Positions 55,500-62,757 of a stretch of 64,000 nucleotides of DNA are shown piece after piece. Origin of the DNA: a virus. Below the pieces are notes generated by a model, which did no database searches, had not been told where the DNA came from, and saw nothing but the letters and a program-made list of their open reading frames with translations. Position numbers and translations under genes: made by a program. The stretch's first letter is position 1. Every line of letters begins with the position of its first letter. The stretch spans positions 108,105 through 172,104 of IMG/VR virus record IMGVR_UViG_3300041405_000299, one strand, 5' to 3'.

Positions 55500-56140
55500 T
55501 GACACCGATTGCTCACATGGAGCACTCGTTTCTCGATGCAAGTGGCGAGAAGTGGGTGCTCGCCAATGTATTACCACCCATCGACGATCCGGCCATTCGG
55601 CATTACCAGCGGATCCCTATCATCAACCTGGAGGACTTACCGTCTCTCCTCAACAGACATGGCCTTGAGAGCTCGCATGCGACGCTCTACGAAGAGATCT
55701 ACACCGACTGGTACGGTTGGTTCGATTCACGGTCAAAACTCCCAGAGGGGCCTTCAAGAGCCTCTAATCGGGAAGCAATGCAAGTCGTTGATAAAGCACT
55801 TGTCATATTTGAACGGTTCTACTTTCTTCATACGGGCGAGGAATATGCCCTGACCGAAGATTATATCTATACACACTTCATGCAAATCATTGGATTAGAA
55901 CGAAATGTTGAGTGGGAAGATCTGTCCCAATGGGAGCTCAACATCCTGACTACAGTGCAGATGTCCTTTGCCGGCATACTGCTCTCTTACCTGAACAGTC
56001 AAGTGGAAATTGACCTGAATCAGGTAATCCCTGCGGTGATGTTCAAGCTGCAGGAACTGTATTCGGGCGTTTCTATGGCCATGACGTATGCCGTGGATAA
56101 CCTGGCTGATAACATTAATGAATTTTCTGAGAGGTATTAA
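55499..56140 (+). CDS. Antirepressor-like family member B (C-terminal domain only)
   Basis: Encodes 213 residues. The N-terminal half does not match the antirepressor domain clearly, but the C-terminal half (WELNILTTVQMSFAGILLSY, QVIPAVMFKLQELY) follows the same helix pattern as its neighbours. Coupled to member A. Confidence 0.5.
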   Translation: MTPIAHMEHSFLDASGEKWVLANVLPPIDDPAIRHYQRIPIINLEDLPSLLNRHGLESSHATLYEEIYTDWYGWFDSRSKLPEGPSRASNREAMQVVDKALVIFERFYFLHTGEEYALTEDYIYTHFMQIIGLERNVEWEDLSQWELNILTTVQMSFAGILLSYLNSQVEIDLNQVIPAVMFKLQELYSGVSMAMTYAVDNLADNINEFSERY

Positions 56141-56142
56141 CT

Positions 56143-56733
56143 ATGTACGACATCTATTCGAAAGCACTGGCAGTTCTGGAGGTCCTTGAATGGGCCCAAC
56201 GTCGCATCGAAGGTAACAAGCCTTTCCGCTTGGTATCGAAGCTGCGTCGGGAGGGTCTCTATCTGGACAAGTCCGTGGCGTATCTGATCGATTCGCTGCG
56301 TCATACGGAAGCACTGCGTTTCCGTAATGCAATGGCGACTGTAGAGTCCCACTTCGCACGGCTTTGCCGCGAAGACAGGGAATTCATCAGAGTCGAAGGT
56401 CCGGCCACAACCGGCTTCTATCTGGCGTACCTGGATGACCACGAACGTATCGTCGGTCTGGCCCGCAAAATGTTAGTGGGTGAACGCCGCTTCCCAGGTG
56501 AATCCCGTGAGTTGGTGGATGTGGCATCGGTTTTGGTGACGAGCCCGAACTGGGTAGTGAAAGTCCTGATGGCGGAAATCGATCCGCGTCATCGGGCGAT
56601 GCTCGAACCTCGTGTCTGCATGATGCTGGATTCGGCACTGAGCGTAACCGAGGGCAAACCAGTCCCGGAGGCCTACGTGGCACAAATGTACAATCTACGG
56701 CGATCTGTCAGCTCAGACTTGATGACCGCGTAG
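56143..56733 (+). CDS. Hypothetical helical protein
   Basis: Encodes 196 residues, GAGAGG upstream. Basic, helical (YSKALAVLEVLEWAQRRIEG, SVAYLIDSLRHTEALRF). Unrecognised; closes the 54798 transcription unit at a terminator. Confidence 0.7.
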   Translation: MYDIYSKALAVLEVLEWAQRRIEGNKPFRLVSKLRREGLYLDKSVAYLIDSLRHTEALRFRNAMATVESHFARLCREDREFIRVEGPATTGFYLAYLDDHERIVGLARKMLVGERRFPGESRELVDVASVLVTSPNWVVKVLMAEIDPRHRAMLEPRVCMMLDSALSVTEGKPVPEAYVAQMYNLRRSVSSDLMTA

Positions 56734-56741
56734 TTCGATGG

Positions 56742-56770
56742 CGAGGGGTTATCCCCTCGTCTTCTTTTTT
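56742..56770 (+). terminator. Rho-independent terminator
   Basis: CGAGGGG / CCCCTCG with TTAT loop and TCTTCTTTTTT. Confidence 0.9.
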
Positions 56771-56781
56771 GGGAGAAAACA

Positions 56782-57612
56782 ATGAAATTATGGTATGGCT
56801 CCGATCTGCATTCGGACTTCTGGGATGGCAAGGTCAAGCCTTTCACCGACCGCGTTGACATTAAGGCGTTCGATGGTTTTCTCTTCGCTGGAGACACCGG
56901 TGAGTGGCGTTGCCCGACGACACAGACGATCCTGGAAATGTGTTCCCAGCAAGGGCCGGTGATTAACCTCGCCGGCAACCACGAGTTCTACGGCAATGAA
57001 GTAAACCGGGTGCACGCCAGCATGGCCGAGTTCCCGTTCAGTCACTATCTGTTCCGTGACGTGTATGACTTTCCGGAACACCGCGTGCGGATCTGGGGTG
57101 ATACGCTGTGGACGAACTTCAACAACAACGAAGAGAATCGCCGTACCGCCGGTCGTCGGATGAATGACTACCAGATGATCATGTACAATCGCGGTTGGGC
57201 GGACATCTTTCTCAGCCCGGAAGACACCGCTCAGTGGAATGAACAATCCCGGGTGGCGTTGGCCAAAGCAGCCCGAGACGTGCCGGAAGGCTGGCGCTTT
57301 ATCGTCATGACCCATCACGCCCCGACGTTCATGTCTATCGGGAAAGCCTACCGGGCACCGAGCTACATGGAAACGGCAAAGATCAACGCAGCGTACGCCA
57401 ACGACATGTTTGGCTGGTTGGAGCATCACAACGTGGCGCCGGATGTTTGGATCCACGGGCACATTCACGAACGGGCAAACTACGAAATGGAGATCAACGG
57501 CAAAGTCTGTCGAGTGGTGTCCAATCCGTATGGGTATCCCGGCGAAAAGTTTGTAAATGACTTCGGTGACCATTACATTGAGATTCTTGAGGATCGCATT
57601 GTCGTGGTATAA
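56782..57612 (+). CDS. Calcineurin-like metallophosphoesterase
   Basis: Encodes 276 residues. All metal-binding motifs visible: YGSDLHSDFW, FAGDTGEW, GNHEFYG, TTHHAPT-type MTHHAPT and IHGHIHE. Substrate unknown (phosphodiester or phosphomonoester). GGGAGAA ribosome site. Its stop TAA is inside the next GGTATAAG promoter. Confidence 0.88.
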   Translation: MKLWYGSDLHSDFWDGKVKPFTDRVDIKAFDGFLFAGDTGEWRCPTTQTILEMCSQQGPVINLAGNHEFYGNEVNRVHASMAEFPFSHYLFRDVYDFPEHRVRIWGDTLWTNFNNNEENRRTAGRRMNDYQMIMYNRGWADIFLSPEDTAQWNEQSRVALAKAARDVPEGWRFIVMTHHAPTFMSIGKAYRAPSYMETAKINAAYANDMFGWLEHHNVAPDVWIHGHIHERANYEMEINGKVCRVVSNPYGYPGEKFVNDFGDHYIEILEDRIVVV

Positions 57613-57625
57613 GTAAGGTAGATAA
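57606..57625 (+). promoter_or_regulatory. Phage promoter motif GGTATAAG
   Basis: GGTATAAG-TAAGGTAGATAAC, overlapping the phosphoesterase stop codon, 16 nt before ATG 57641. Confidence 0.7.
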
Positions 57626-57640
57626 CACAGGAGAAACATC

Positions 57641-58012
57641 ATGATTACCGCACTCGTACTCACAGTTGCGTTAGGTTCAAATCCCCCCGTTGAAATTGAT
57701 TATGCTTATGCAAATGAAATGGCGTGCGAGTCTGCAAAGGCCCGGGCGTTCTACAGTACTACTGGAGAGTACTCCGTGGCGTTGGATTGTCGCCGCGGTG
57801 ATTTGGTGAGCCAACCGGCTCCCACCGATGGTAAGTGGAAAGTATTAGCGCTCGGCCTGCGTCAGAACACGACGGTACCTACGATGGCTCCTGAGTTAAT
57901 CACCGAAACTGCAGACGAAGCGTCCTGCGACGCGATGCTCGATCGTCTTCACCCACGTCTTAAGGCCATGGCCGGCCGCCAGTTTGTGTCCGTTTGTCTT
58001 CCTAAGGCTTAA
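57641..58012 (+). CDS. Probably exported protein with two Cys repeats
   Basis: Encodes 123 residues. A short hydrophobic N-terminus (MITALVLTVALG) could be a signal sequence. Two similar halves each carry a Cys pair about 20 residues apart (ACESAKARAFYS...DC and SCDAMLDRLHPR...VC), consistent with disulfides outside the cytoplasm. Function unknown. Confidence 0.65.
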   Translation: MITALVLTVALGSNPPVEIDYAYANEMACESAKARAFYSTTGEYSVALDCRRGDLVSQPAPTDGKWKVLALGLRQNTTVPTMAPELITETADEASCDAMLDRLHPRLKAMAGRQFVSVCLPKA

Positions 58013-58014
58013 CC

Positions 58015-58710
58015 ATGAAATCCCTAACCTTCCGCCGGGCCGAGTATGTCAGTATTGACGGCGGACCTGGTGTATCTACCTTCCTGGACGAAACAGGCGG
58101 GGTTGTGTTCATTGATATGCGTAGCTTGATGGAGCAAATCGGGTTGCCGCTGTTGGAAGAAAGTGACCGACTGGCCGGCGACGAGATGCTCGTGAAAGCG
58201 CTGCAGATCTCAAAGGATTATTCCTACAACGAAGGCATTAAACAGAACTCCCTGTTTCTGCCTTTGGATAACGTTAACGACTACCTGTACTCGATTCCAA
58301 TCAACACCCTGCGTCCTGACGTAGCGGGGAACCTTCAGTTGTACCGTCAGCGGTTCATGATTGAAGCGGACCGTCACTGGTCTCGGTTGGAAAACAGTCA
58401 GGCGTCACAGCATGCACTCGACTGGCGGCGGTTGCTGATCAATCACAATCGTTACCAATTGATGCAGGTAGTAAAGGCACTTGACGGAGACGCTACGGCG
58501 ATCATCCAGATGTGCATGAAAGAGGTTGGGTACGGGGCGTTGACCCCGATCGACAACCTCGACTCACGACAGTTAGATATGCTCAACCTGGCACTCACTC
58601 TGTGCACAGATGTTGTCATCTACTGCGTTGAGAATGGGCAAGACTTTCACACAGCAATGCAGTACATCCACGAAGGCATCGAGAAGCACATTGTCCCGTG
58701 GAATTTCTAA
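58015..58710 (+). CDS. Antirepressor-like family member C
   Basis: Encodes 231 residues. N-terminal domain of P22 antirepressor type (VVFIDMRSLMEQIGLPLL, FLPLDNVNDYLYSIPINT, RFMIEADRHW). C-terminal helices LDMLNLALTLCTDVVIYCVE and AMQYIHEGIEKHI match other members. 2 nt after the previous stop, with CTAAGG upstream. Followed by a terminator. Confidence 0.75.
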   Translation: MKSLTFRRAEYVSIDGGPGVSTFLDETGGVVFIDMRSLMEQIGLPLLEESDRLAGDEMLVKALQISKDYSYNEGIKQNSLFLPLDNVNDYLYSIPINTLRPDVAGNLQLYRQRFMIEADRHWSRLENSQASQHALDWRRLLINHNRYQLMQVVKALDGDATAIIQMCMKEVGYGALTPIDNLDSRQLDMLNLALTLCTDVVIYCVENGQDFHTAMQYIHEGIEKHIVPWNF

Positions 58711-58713
58711 CCC

Positions 58714-58733
58714 AAGGGCTTCGGCCCTTTTTA
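58714..58733 (+). terminator. Rho-independent terminator
   Basis: AAGGGC / GCCCTT with TTCG loop and T tail. Confidence 0.8.
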
Positions 58734-58743
58734 GGAGTCAAAC

Positions 58744-58986
58744 ATGACGAACATCACCACTGAATATGAACCCATCGATAGACCCCAGACCCTCAGTGCC
58801 CTAAAGGTGCATGAATACTTCCGGATCCCAGAAGAACAGACGGTATACAAAGTCCTGCAGTCTTCTTTTAAGGGTGACGTTACTGTACTCAACCTTGATG
58901 ACTTAACGTTAGAGACCTACGGGGATCTCCAGGAGATCGAGCTCGTCGAAATCAATCATATCCACATCAAAGTAGAGCTACTATGA
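58744..58986 (+). CDS. Small hypothetical protein
   Basis: Encodes 80 residues, beta-rich and acidic (VLNLDDLTLETYGDLQEIEL). TTAGGAG ribosome site. ATGA overlap with the next gene. Unrecognised. Confidence 0.65.
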   Translation: MTNITTEYEPIDRPQTLSALKVHEYFRIPEEQTVYKVLQSSFKGDVTVLNLDDLTLETYGDLQEIELVEINHIHIKVELL

Positions 58987-59588
58987 TCCCTTATGAAATC
59001 CACTTGACCGTTCCGCTGGACCCAAACCGAACAGACGAACTCGAATGGTTTAAGCAAGTCTGTGCATCCTTCAATGCAAAGGCAATCGTCATCGATGCCG
59101 ATCCCCTGGTTGATGTGATGTCGTCCTACCGGATGATGAGTGAGAATCAAAACGAAGCCGTCAAGGAAATGACCAAGCAGATCACTATTCTGCAGGGCAT
59201 TGGCTTTTGCGTTATCCGTTCCAAACTTGAAACGTCGTTGCAGCACCCTGCGGCACTGACACCTTTGCCAGATCAGTACTTTGAGTCTCACATTCAAGTG
59301 CTGTGCACGGATGAGCAAGTGGGTATCCTTCGCGATCTGTCCAAAGAGCTGCAGTTTCACGTTTCCCGTAATGCTTTCAAAACGATGCAAAACGGCAAGC
59401 ACGTGCGAATGGCGACACTTCGGGAACATAACTCGACACCAACGGTCTTCAGGAATTTGACAAAATCTGTCAGAAACGTCCTCGAGATAAATGGCTTTGA
59501 TTTCCACAAAGAAATGGAGGTAGAATTCGCTCTCTATGATTCCAATCAAAGCCATGACTTAGCGTGGCTTCAGAAAAACCAATATTAG
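58983..59588 (+). CDS. Hypothetical protein
   Basis: Encodes 201 residues. Opening strand YEIHLTVPLD and a central KLETSLQHPAAL with YFESHIQVLC suggest a duplicated ferredoxin-like layout; conserved-looking Arg/His segments (GKHVRMATLREHN). Located directly before rtcB, possibly co-functional with it. I cannot assign it. Confidence 0.65.
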   Translation: MIPYEIHLTVPLDPNRTDELEWFKQVCASFNAKAIVIDADPLVDVMSSYRMMSENQNEAVKEMTKQITILQGIGFCVIRSKLETSLQHPAALTPLPDQYFESHIQVLCTDEQVGILRDLSKELQFHVSRNAFKTMQNGKHVRMATLREHNSTPTVFRNLTKSVRNVLEINGFDFHKEMEVEFALYDSNQSHDLAWLQKNQY

Positions 59589-59596
59589 GAAGCACT

Positions 59597-60736
59597 ATGC
59601 AACTCAAGAAGCTTGATCAACTCGAAAAGCCTTACAAAATCTACGCGGAAGTCCTGGAGTCCGGTGCTATCGACCAGTTCGTCAACTGTATGGCCCTGCC
59701 GGACGTGGTCCAGGGTGCATTGATGCCGGACGCCCATACTGGTTACGTCCTACCGATCGGTGCCGTCGTGGCAACCGTGGGTACCATCTACCCGTCGTTC
59801 GTAGGCTATGATATCGGCTGCGGCATGTCGGCAACCAAACTGAACATCTCTGCCGGTGATATTTCAGGGATGGAGCAGGCAATCTACGAAGCGATCCGTC
59901 AGCACGTGCCGGTCGGGTTCACCAAGAACTCTGCCCGCCAGGCGGAAGAAGCCCGTCCGTTCGTTCACGGCCTGGGCACTCGCTTCACTAAAGACGTGAT
60001 TGACCACGTGGCGTATGGCCCGCAGTGTCTCGGTACCCTGGGCGGCGGTAACCACTTTGTCGAAATCGGTTATGACGAGCAGTCCAACCTGTGGATCATC
60101 ATCCACTCCGGTTCGCGTTCGGTCGGTCACGGCATCGCAACGGATTACATGAAGATCGCAGCCAAAGGCGGCAAACCGGAAGAAGCCCACGCGTTAGTGA
60201 TGGGTACACCGGAAGCCAATGACTACATCATGAACCTGGAGTACGGCTTGCAGTTTGCTTTGGCAAACCGTCAGTTGATTGCTCAGCGGACCATGCGGGC
60301 AATCGCTGAAGTGACCGGTGTGAACAACCTGCAACCACTGGACTTCATCAACCGGAACCACAACCACGCCGAATTCGTTGATGGCCGCTGGATTCACCGT
60401 AAGGGTGCAACCCATGCGGATCCGGGTATGATGGGCGTGATTCCAGGGAACATGCGTGACGGGTGCTTTATCGTCCGCGGTCTCGGTAACCCAGAGTCGA
60501 TGAACTCGAGCTCCCACGGGGCCGGCCGTGTCCTGTCTCGTCGTAAAGCGAAAGAGCAGATCACGCTGGAGCAGTTCCAGGAAGCGATGGTTGGTATCCC
60601 TGCGGCAACCGTTGGCCAGAACACGGTCGACGAATCACCGTTCGCCTACAAGGACATCTTCAAAGTGATGGAGCTGCAGGAAGATCTGGTCGATATTGTC
60701 CACTACGTTAAGCCGCTGATCAACGTGAAGGGTTAA
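59597..60736 (+). CDS. rtcB: RtcB-type RNA ligase
   Basis: Encodes 379 residues from ATG 59597 (MQLKKLDQ), TTAGGA upstream. Metal and GMP-binding motifs: MPDAHTGYVLPIGAV, GYDIGCGMSA, LGGGNHFVEIGYD, HSGSRSVGH, RNHNHAEF and SSHGAGRVLSRRKAK, with the guanylylated His in SHGAGR. Joins RNA 2',3'-cyclic phosphate (or 3'-phosphate) to 5'-OH ends. In a phage it may repair tRNAs cut by host anticodon nucleases. High-expression codon use. Confidence 0.95.
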   Translation: MQLKKLDQLEKPYKIYAEVLESGAIDQFVNCMALPDVVQGALMPDAHTGYVLPIGAVVATVGTIYPSFVGYDIGCGMSATKLNISAGDISGMEQAIYEAIRQHVPVGFTKNSARQAEEARPFVHGLGTRFTKDVIDHVAYGPQCLGTLGGGNHFVEIGYDEQSNLWIIIHSGSRSVGHGIATDYMKIAAKGGKPEEAHALVMGTPEANDYIMNLEYGLQFALANRQLIAQRTMRAIAEVTGVNNLQPLDFINRNHNHAEFVDGRWIHRKGATHADPGMMGVIPGNMRDGCFIVRGLGNPESMNSSSHGAGRVLSRRKAKEQITLEQFQEAMVGIPAATVGQNTVDESPFAYKDIFKVMELQEDLVDIVHYVKPLINVKG

Positions 60737-60738
60737 GC

Positions 60739-60921
60739 ATGGAGACGCATCAGGAGATCTACCTGCGTCTGCGTCAACTCGAACTCGCCCTGGCTAAACC
60801 CGGGGCACTCGAGAACTTTCGTGATACGGCGTTCAATGCTCTTGGCTTCTTCCGTGAGGTCGCTCAGGCCATCGATCGCTACGAAGAGGTCTATCCCGAG
60901 CTAAAAACACGGTCAACGTGA
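60739..60921 (+). CDS. Small helical hypothetical protein
   Basis: Encodes 60 residues, 2 nt after rtcB. Entirely helical by composition (IYLRLRQLELALAKPGALEN). Unrecognised; co-transcribed with rtcB. Confidence 0.6.
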   Translation: METHQEIYLRLRQLELALAKPGALENFRDTAFNALGFFREVAQAIDRYEEVYPELKTRST

Positions 60922-60933
60922 AAGGCTCCCGCC

Positions 60934-60949
60934 GGTATAAGTATTATGG
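60934..60949 (+). promoter_or_regulatory. Phage promoter motif GGTATAAG
   Basis: GGTATAAG-TATTATGG, 19 nt before ATG 60961; the TGTA half is absent. Confidence 0.6.
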
Positions 60950-60960
60950 AGGAACACACC

Positions 60961-61785
60961 ATGAAACATTATTACCCGGAAGATCTACAGATGGTCAATT
61001 TCTATGGCCGTCTTATTCCCTTAGTGCAATACCCCGACTTGGGTGAACAAGGCGTTGTTATCAACGACTTGATTGACCAGCTCGGACTCAATCCATTCAA
61101 GGAAGAACTTCTCGAACGTGCCCTGTACGACTTGAAGTTCTTGGCAACAATTATTGTCGTAAACGATGGCGCCATCGAGCAAGAGTTCGTGGTGCTGCCC
61201 CTCAGTAAACTGAATGCCTGGCTGTTCTCAATTCGCATCGACAAACGGGATGAGTTCTGGTTCAACCAGGAAGTTATCACCGAAGACGGTGAGCTCATGG
61301 AAGAACGGGTTAACCTGCGTGAAAACCTGGCTCGCTATCAAGGCGAGTGTACGGCAGCGTTGCACTCTTACTGGATGCAAGGCATCGCGATTAACCCTAA
61401 TGCTCCGTCACAGTTCGCCCCGCTGGGATCCATGTGGCGTGTTGCCCGTGCTAACCTGGATAAAGTGTTAAACCAGTTCGTCGATTACTGTGAGCGGGTC
61501 GGGGAGCCTTATAACAAGTCTCGCCTGGCCGACGGGCTGCAGCGATTACTCATGGAGTTCTTCCCGGAGAGTCTGGTGCTCAAACCGGAAGAATCCCAGA
61601 ACGGGTATGACCTGTACCGCCTGGCCGTTGCGGAAGACTTCATCGCTCGTTACTTGAGTGATGTTATCGTCCGTGAAGACGCACCGTCTCAAGCAATCAC
61701 GATGCTCGACGCTGAACTGATTGCCGCCTTCCACAAAATCGCCAGCGGATTACTCGAAGGAGTTGACCTCTGGAACCGTTCGTAG
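60961..61785 (+). CDS. Antirepressor-like family member D
   Basis: Encodes 274 residues from ATG 60961; ATG 60946 is inside the ribosome site (GGAGG). N-terminal antirepressor domain (VNFYGRLIPLVQYPD, VLPLSKLNAWLFSIRI, ARYQGECTAALHSYW). C-terminal helices (LYRLAVAEDFIARYLSDVIV, AITMLDAELIAAF) match the family. Own promoter. Confidence 0.78.
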   Translation: MKHYYPEDLQMVNFYGRLIPLVQYPDLGEQGVVINDLIDQLGLNPFKEELLERALYDLKFLATIIVVNDGAIEQEFVVLPLSKLNAWLFSIRIDKRDEFWFNQEVITEDGELMEERVNLRENLARYQGECTAALHSYWMQGIAINPNAPSQFAPLGSMWRVARANLDKVLNQFVDYCERVGEPYNKSRLADGLQRLLMEFFPESLVLKPEESQNGYDLYRLAVAEDFIARYLSDVIVREDAPSQAITMLDAELIAAFHKIASGLLEGVDLWNRS

Positions 61786-61806
61786 GTTCGATAATTTCGA
61801 ATCTAC
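61782..61806 (+). other. Inverted repeat after member D
   Basis: GTAGGTTCGA / TCGAATCTAC around TAATT, overlapping the stop and just before the next promoter. Operator or weak terminator. Confidence 0.35.
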
Positions 61807-61807
61807 C

Positions 61808-61825
61808 GGTATAAGCAATTTGCAT
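61808..61825 (+). promoter_or_regulatory. Phage promoter motif GGTATAAG
   Basis: GGTATAAG-CAATT-TGCATGG, 54 nt before ATG 61870. Confidence 0.65.
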
Positions 61826-61855
61826 GGGGACACGCTGTCCCCTTCTTCATTTTCC
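61826..61855 (+). promoter_or_regulatory. Leader hairpin, possible attenuator
   Basis: GGGGACA / TGTCCCC with a CGC loop (61826-61842), followed by TTCTTCATTTT, between promoter and ribosome site. It looks like a weak intrinsic terminator in the leader. Confidence 0.5.
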
Positions 61856-61869
61856 CCAAAGGAGTTACC

Positions 61870-62646
61870 ATGTCTGTTCATTTCCTGTTGAAAGAAATCC
61901 ATAAAGTTAACGTTCTGGGTTTCTCCATCGACGTTATCGCTAACGAAAACAATCAGCCGGTGATCCCAATTCACGGTCTGGTTGAAGTGATTGGTCTGAA
62001 CTACGGCGACGAGTACCAGCGCCTGAAGAACGATCGTCGCTTCGGTGCGGCTAACCTGCGTATGCGTGCCAACAACGGTGACACCTACGAAGAAGTCGTG
62101 GTTCCGCTGACCAAGCTGCACGCCTTCCTGTTCGCCATCGATGGCAGCAAACTGAACGCTGAAGCGGCCGCCCGTCTGGAGCTGTTCCAGAACGAGTGTG
62201 TTGACGTGCTGAACGATTACTGGAACAAAGGGCTGGCGATCAACGACCGTCTGGAGCGTGGCAATACTGAAAGCACCAAGTATCGCGATGCTCGTAAGCT
62301 GTCTCGCCCGGCACTGGTCGAAGCGGTTAAGCGTCTGTGTGACTATGGTCGTGCGAACGAAGTGGCTATGGATGAAGACGACACGTATCACCACCTGATC
62401 TGCTTCTGCTGGGATCGTCTGGGTCGTGGCCCGATGAAGGCAGAAAACGAATCTGTGGACACCAAAGTGTATGGCGTCGACTCCTACCTGCTGGCGGCCA
62501 TGGAGCGTGCGGCGGTGCGTCTGATCGATCACGTGATCGAAGAAGAGCGTCCGATTGAAGATGTCCTGCAGTACCTGGATGAAGGTATTGAGAACGAACT
62601 GTCTAAGATCGGCGAGCGTGCTTTCGAAGTGCTCGAGCGTCTGTAA
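61870..62646 (+). CDS. Antirepressor-like family member E
   Basis: Encodes 258 residues. Antirepressor N-terminal domain (VNVLGFSIDVIANENNQPVI, VVPLTKLHAFLFAIDGSKL, FQNECVDVLNDYW) and a C-terminal helix pair (LLAAMERAAVRLIDHVIEEE, VLQYLDEGIENEL). High-expression codon use and AAAGGAG ribosome site; possibly the most strongly expressed member. Confidence 0.8.
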   Translation: MSVHFLLKEIHKVNVLGFSIDVIANENNQPVIPIHGLVEVIGLNYGDEYQRLKNDRRFGAANLRMRANNGDTYEEVVVPLTKLHAFLFAIDGSKLNAEAAARLELFQNECVDVLNDYWNKGLAINDRLERGNTESTKYRDARKLSRPALVEAVKRLCDYGRANEVAMDEDDTYHHLICFCWDRLGRGPMKAENESVDTKVYGVDSYLLAAMERAAVRLIDHVIEEERPIEDVLQYLDEGIENELSKIGERAFEVLERL

Positions 62647-62652
62647 TACTTT

Positions 62653-62676
62653 GGGGCTGCCTTCGGGTGGCCCCTT
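62653..62676 (+). terminator. Hairpin terminator
   Basis: GGGGCTGCC / GGTGGCCCC with TTCG loop, then TTCC. Moderate. Confidence 0.6.
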
Positions 62677-62709
62677 CCTCTACCAACCTTTTTGATTGAC
62701 GTGTGGGCA

Positions 62710-62748
62710 TATGTACACAACTGATGTGTTCTCTTATGTGCACAACTG
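62710..62748 (+). repeat. Two direct repeats upstream of member F
   Basis: TATGTACACAACTG (62710-62723) and TATGTGCACAACTG (62735-62748), 25 nt apart. A third near-copy lies inside the gene (62913-62926), next to a 16-nt palindrome. Candidate operator sites; no GGTATAAG promoter is present here. Confidence 0.55.
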
Positions 62749-62757
62749 GAGCAAGTT

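Noticed and set aside
56788-57663. 291-residue minus-strand frame opposite the metallophosphoesterase
   Set aside because: All metal-binding motifs are on the plus strand; the antisense frame has no recognisable features.
61750-62532. 260-residue minus-strand frame opposite antirepressor member E
   Set aside because: Shadow frame; the plus-strand protein has family motifs, promoter and ribosome site.
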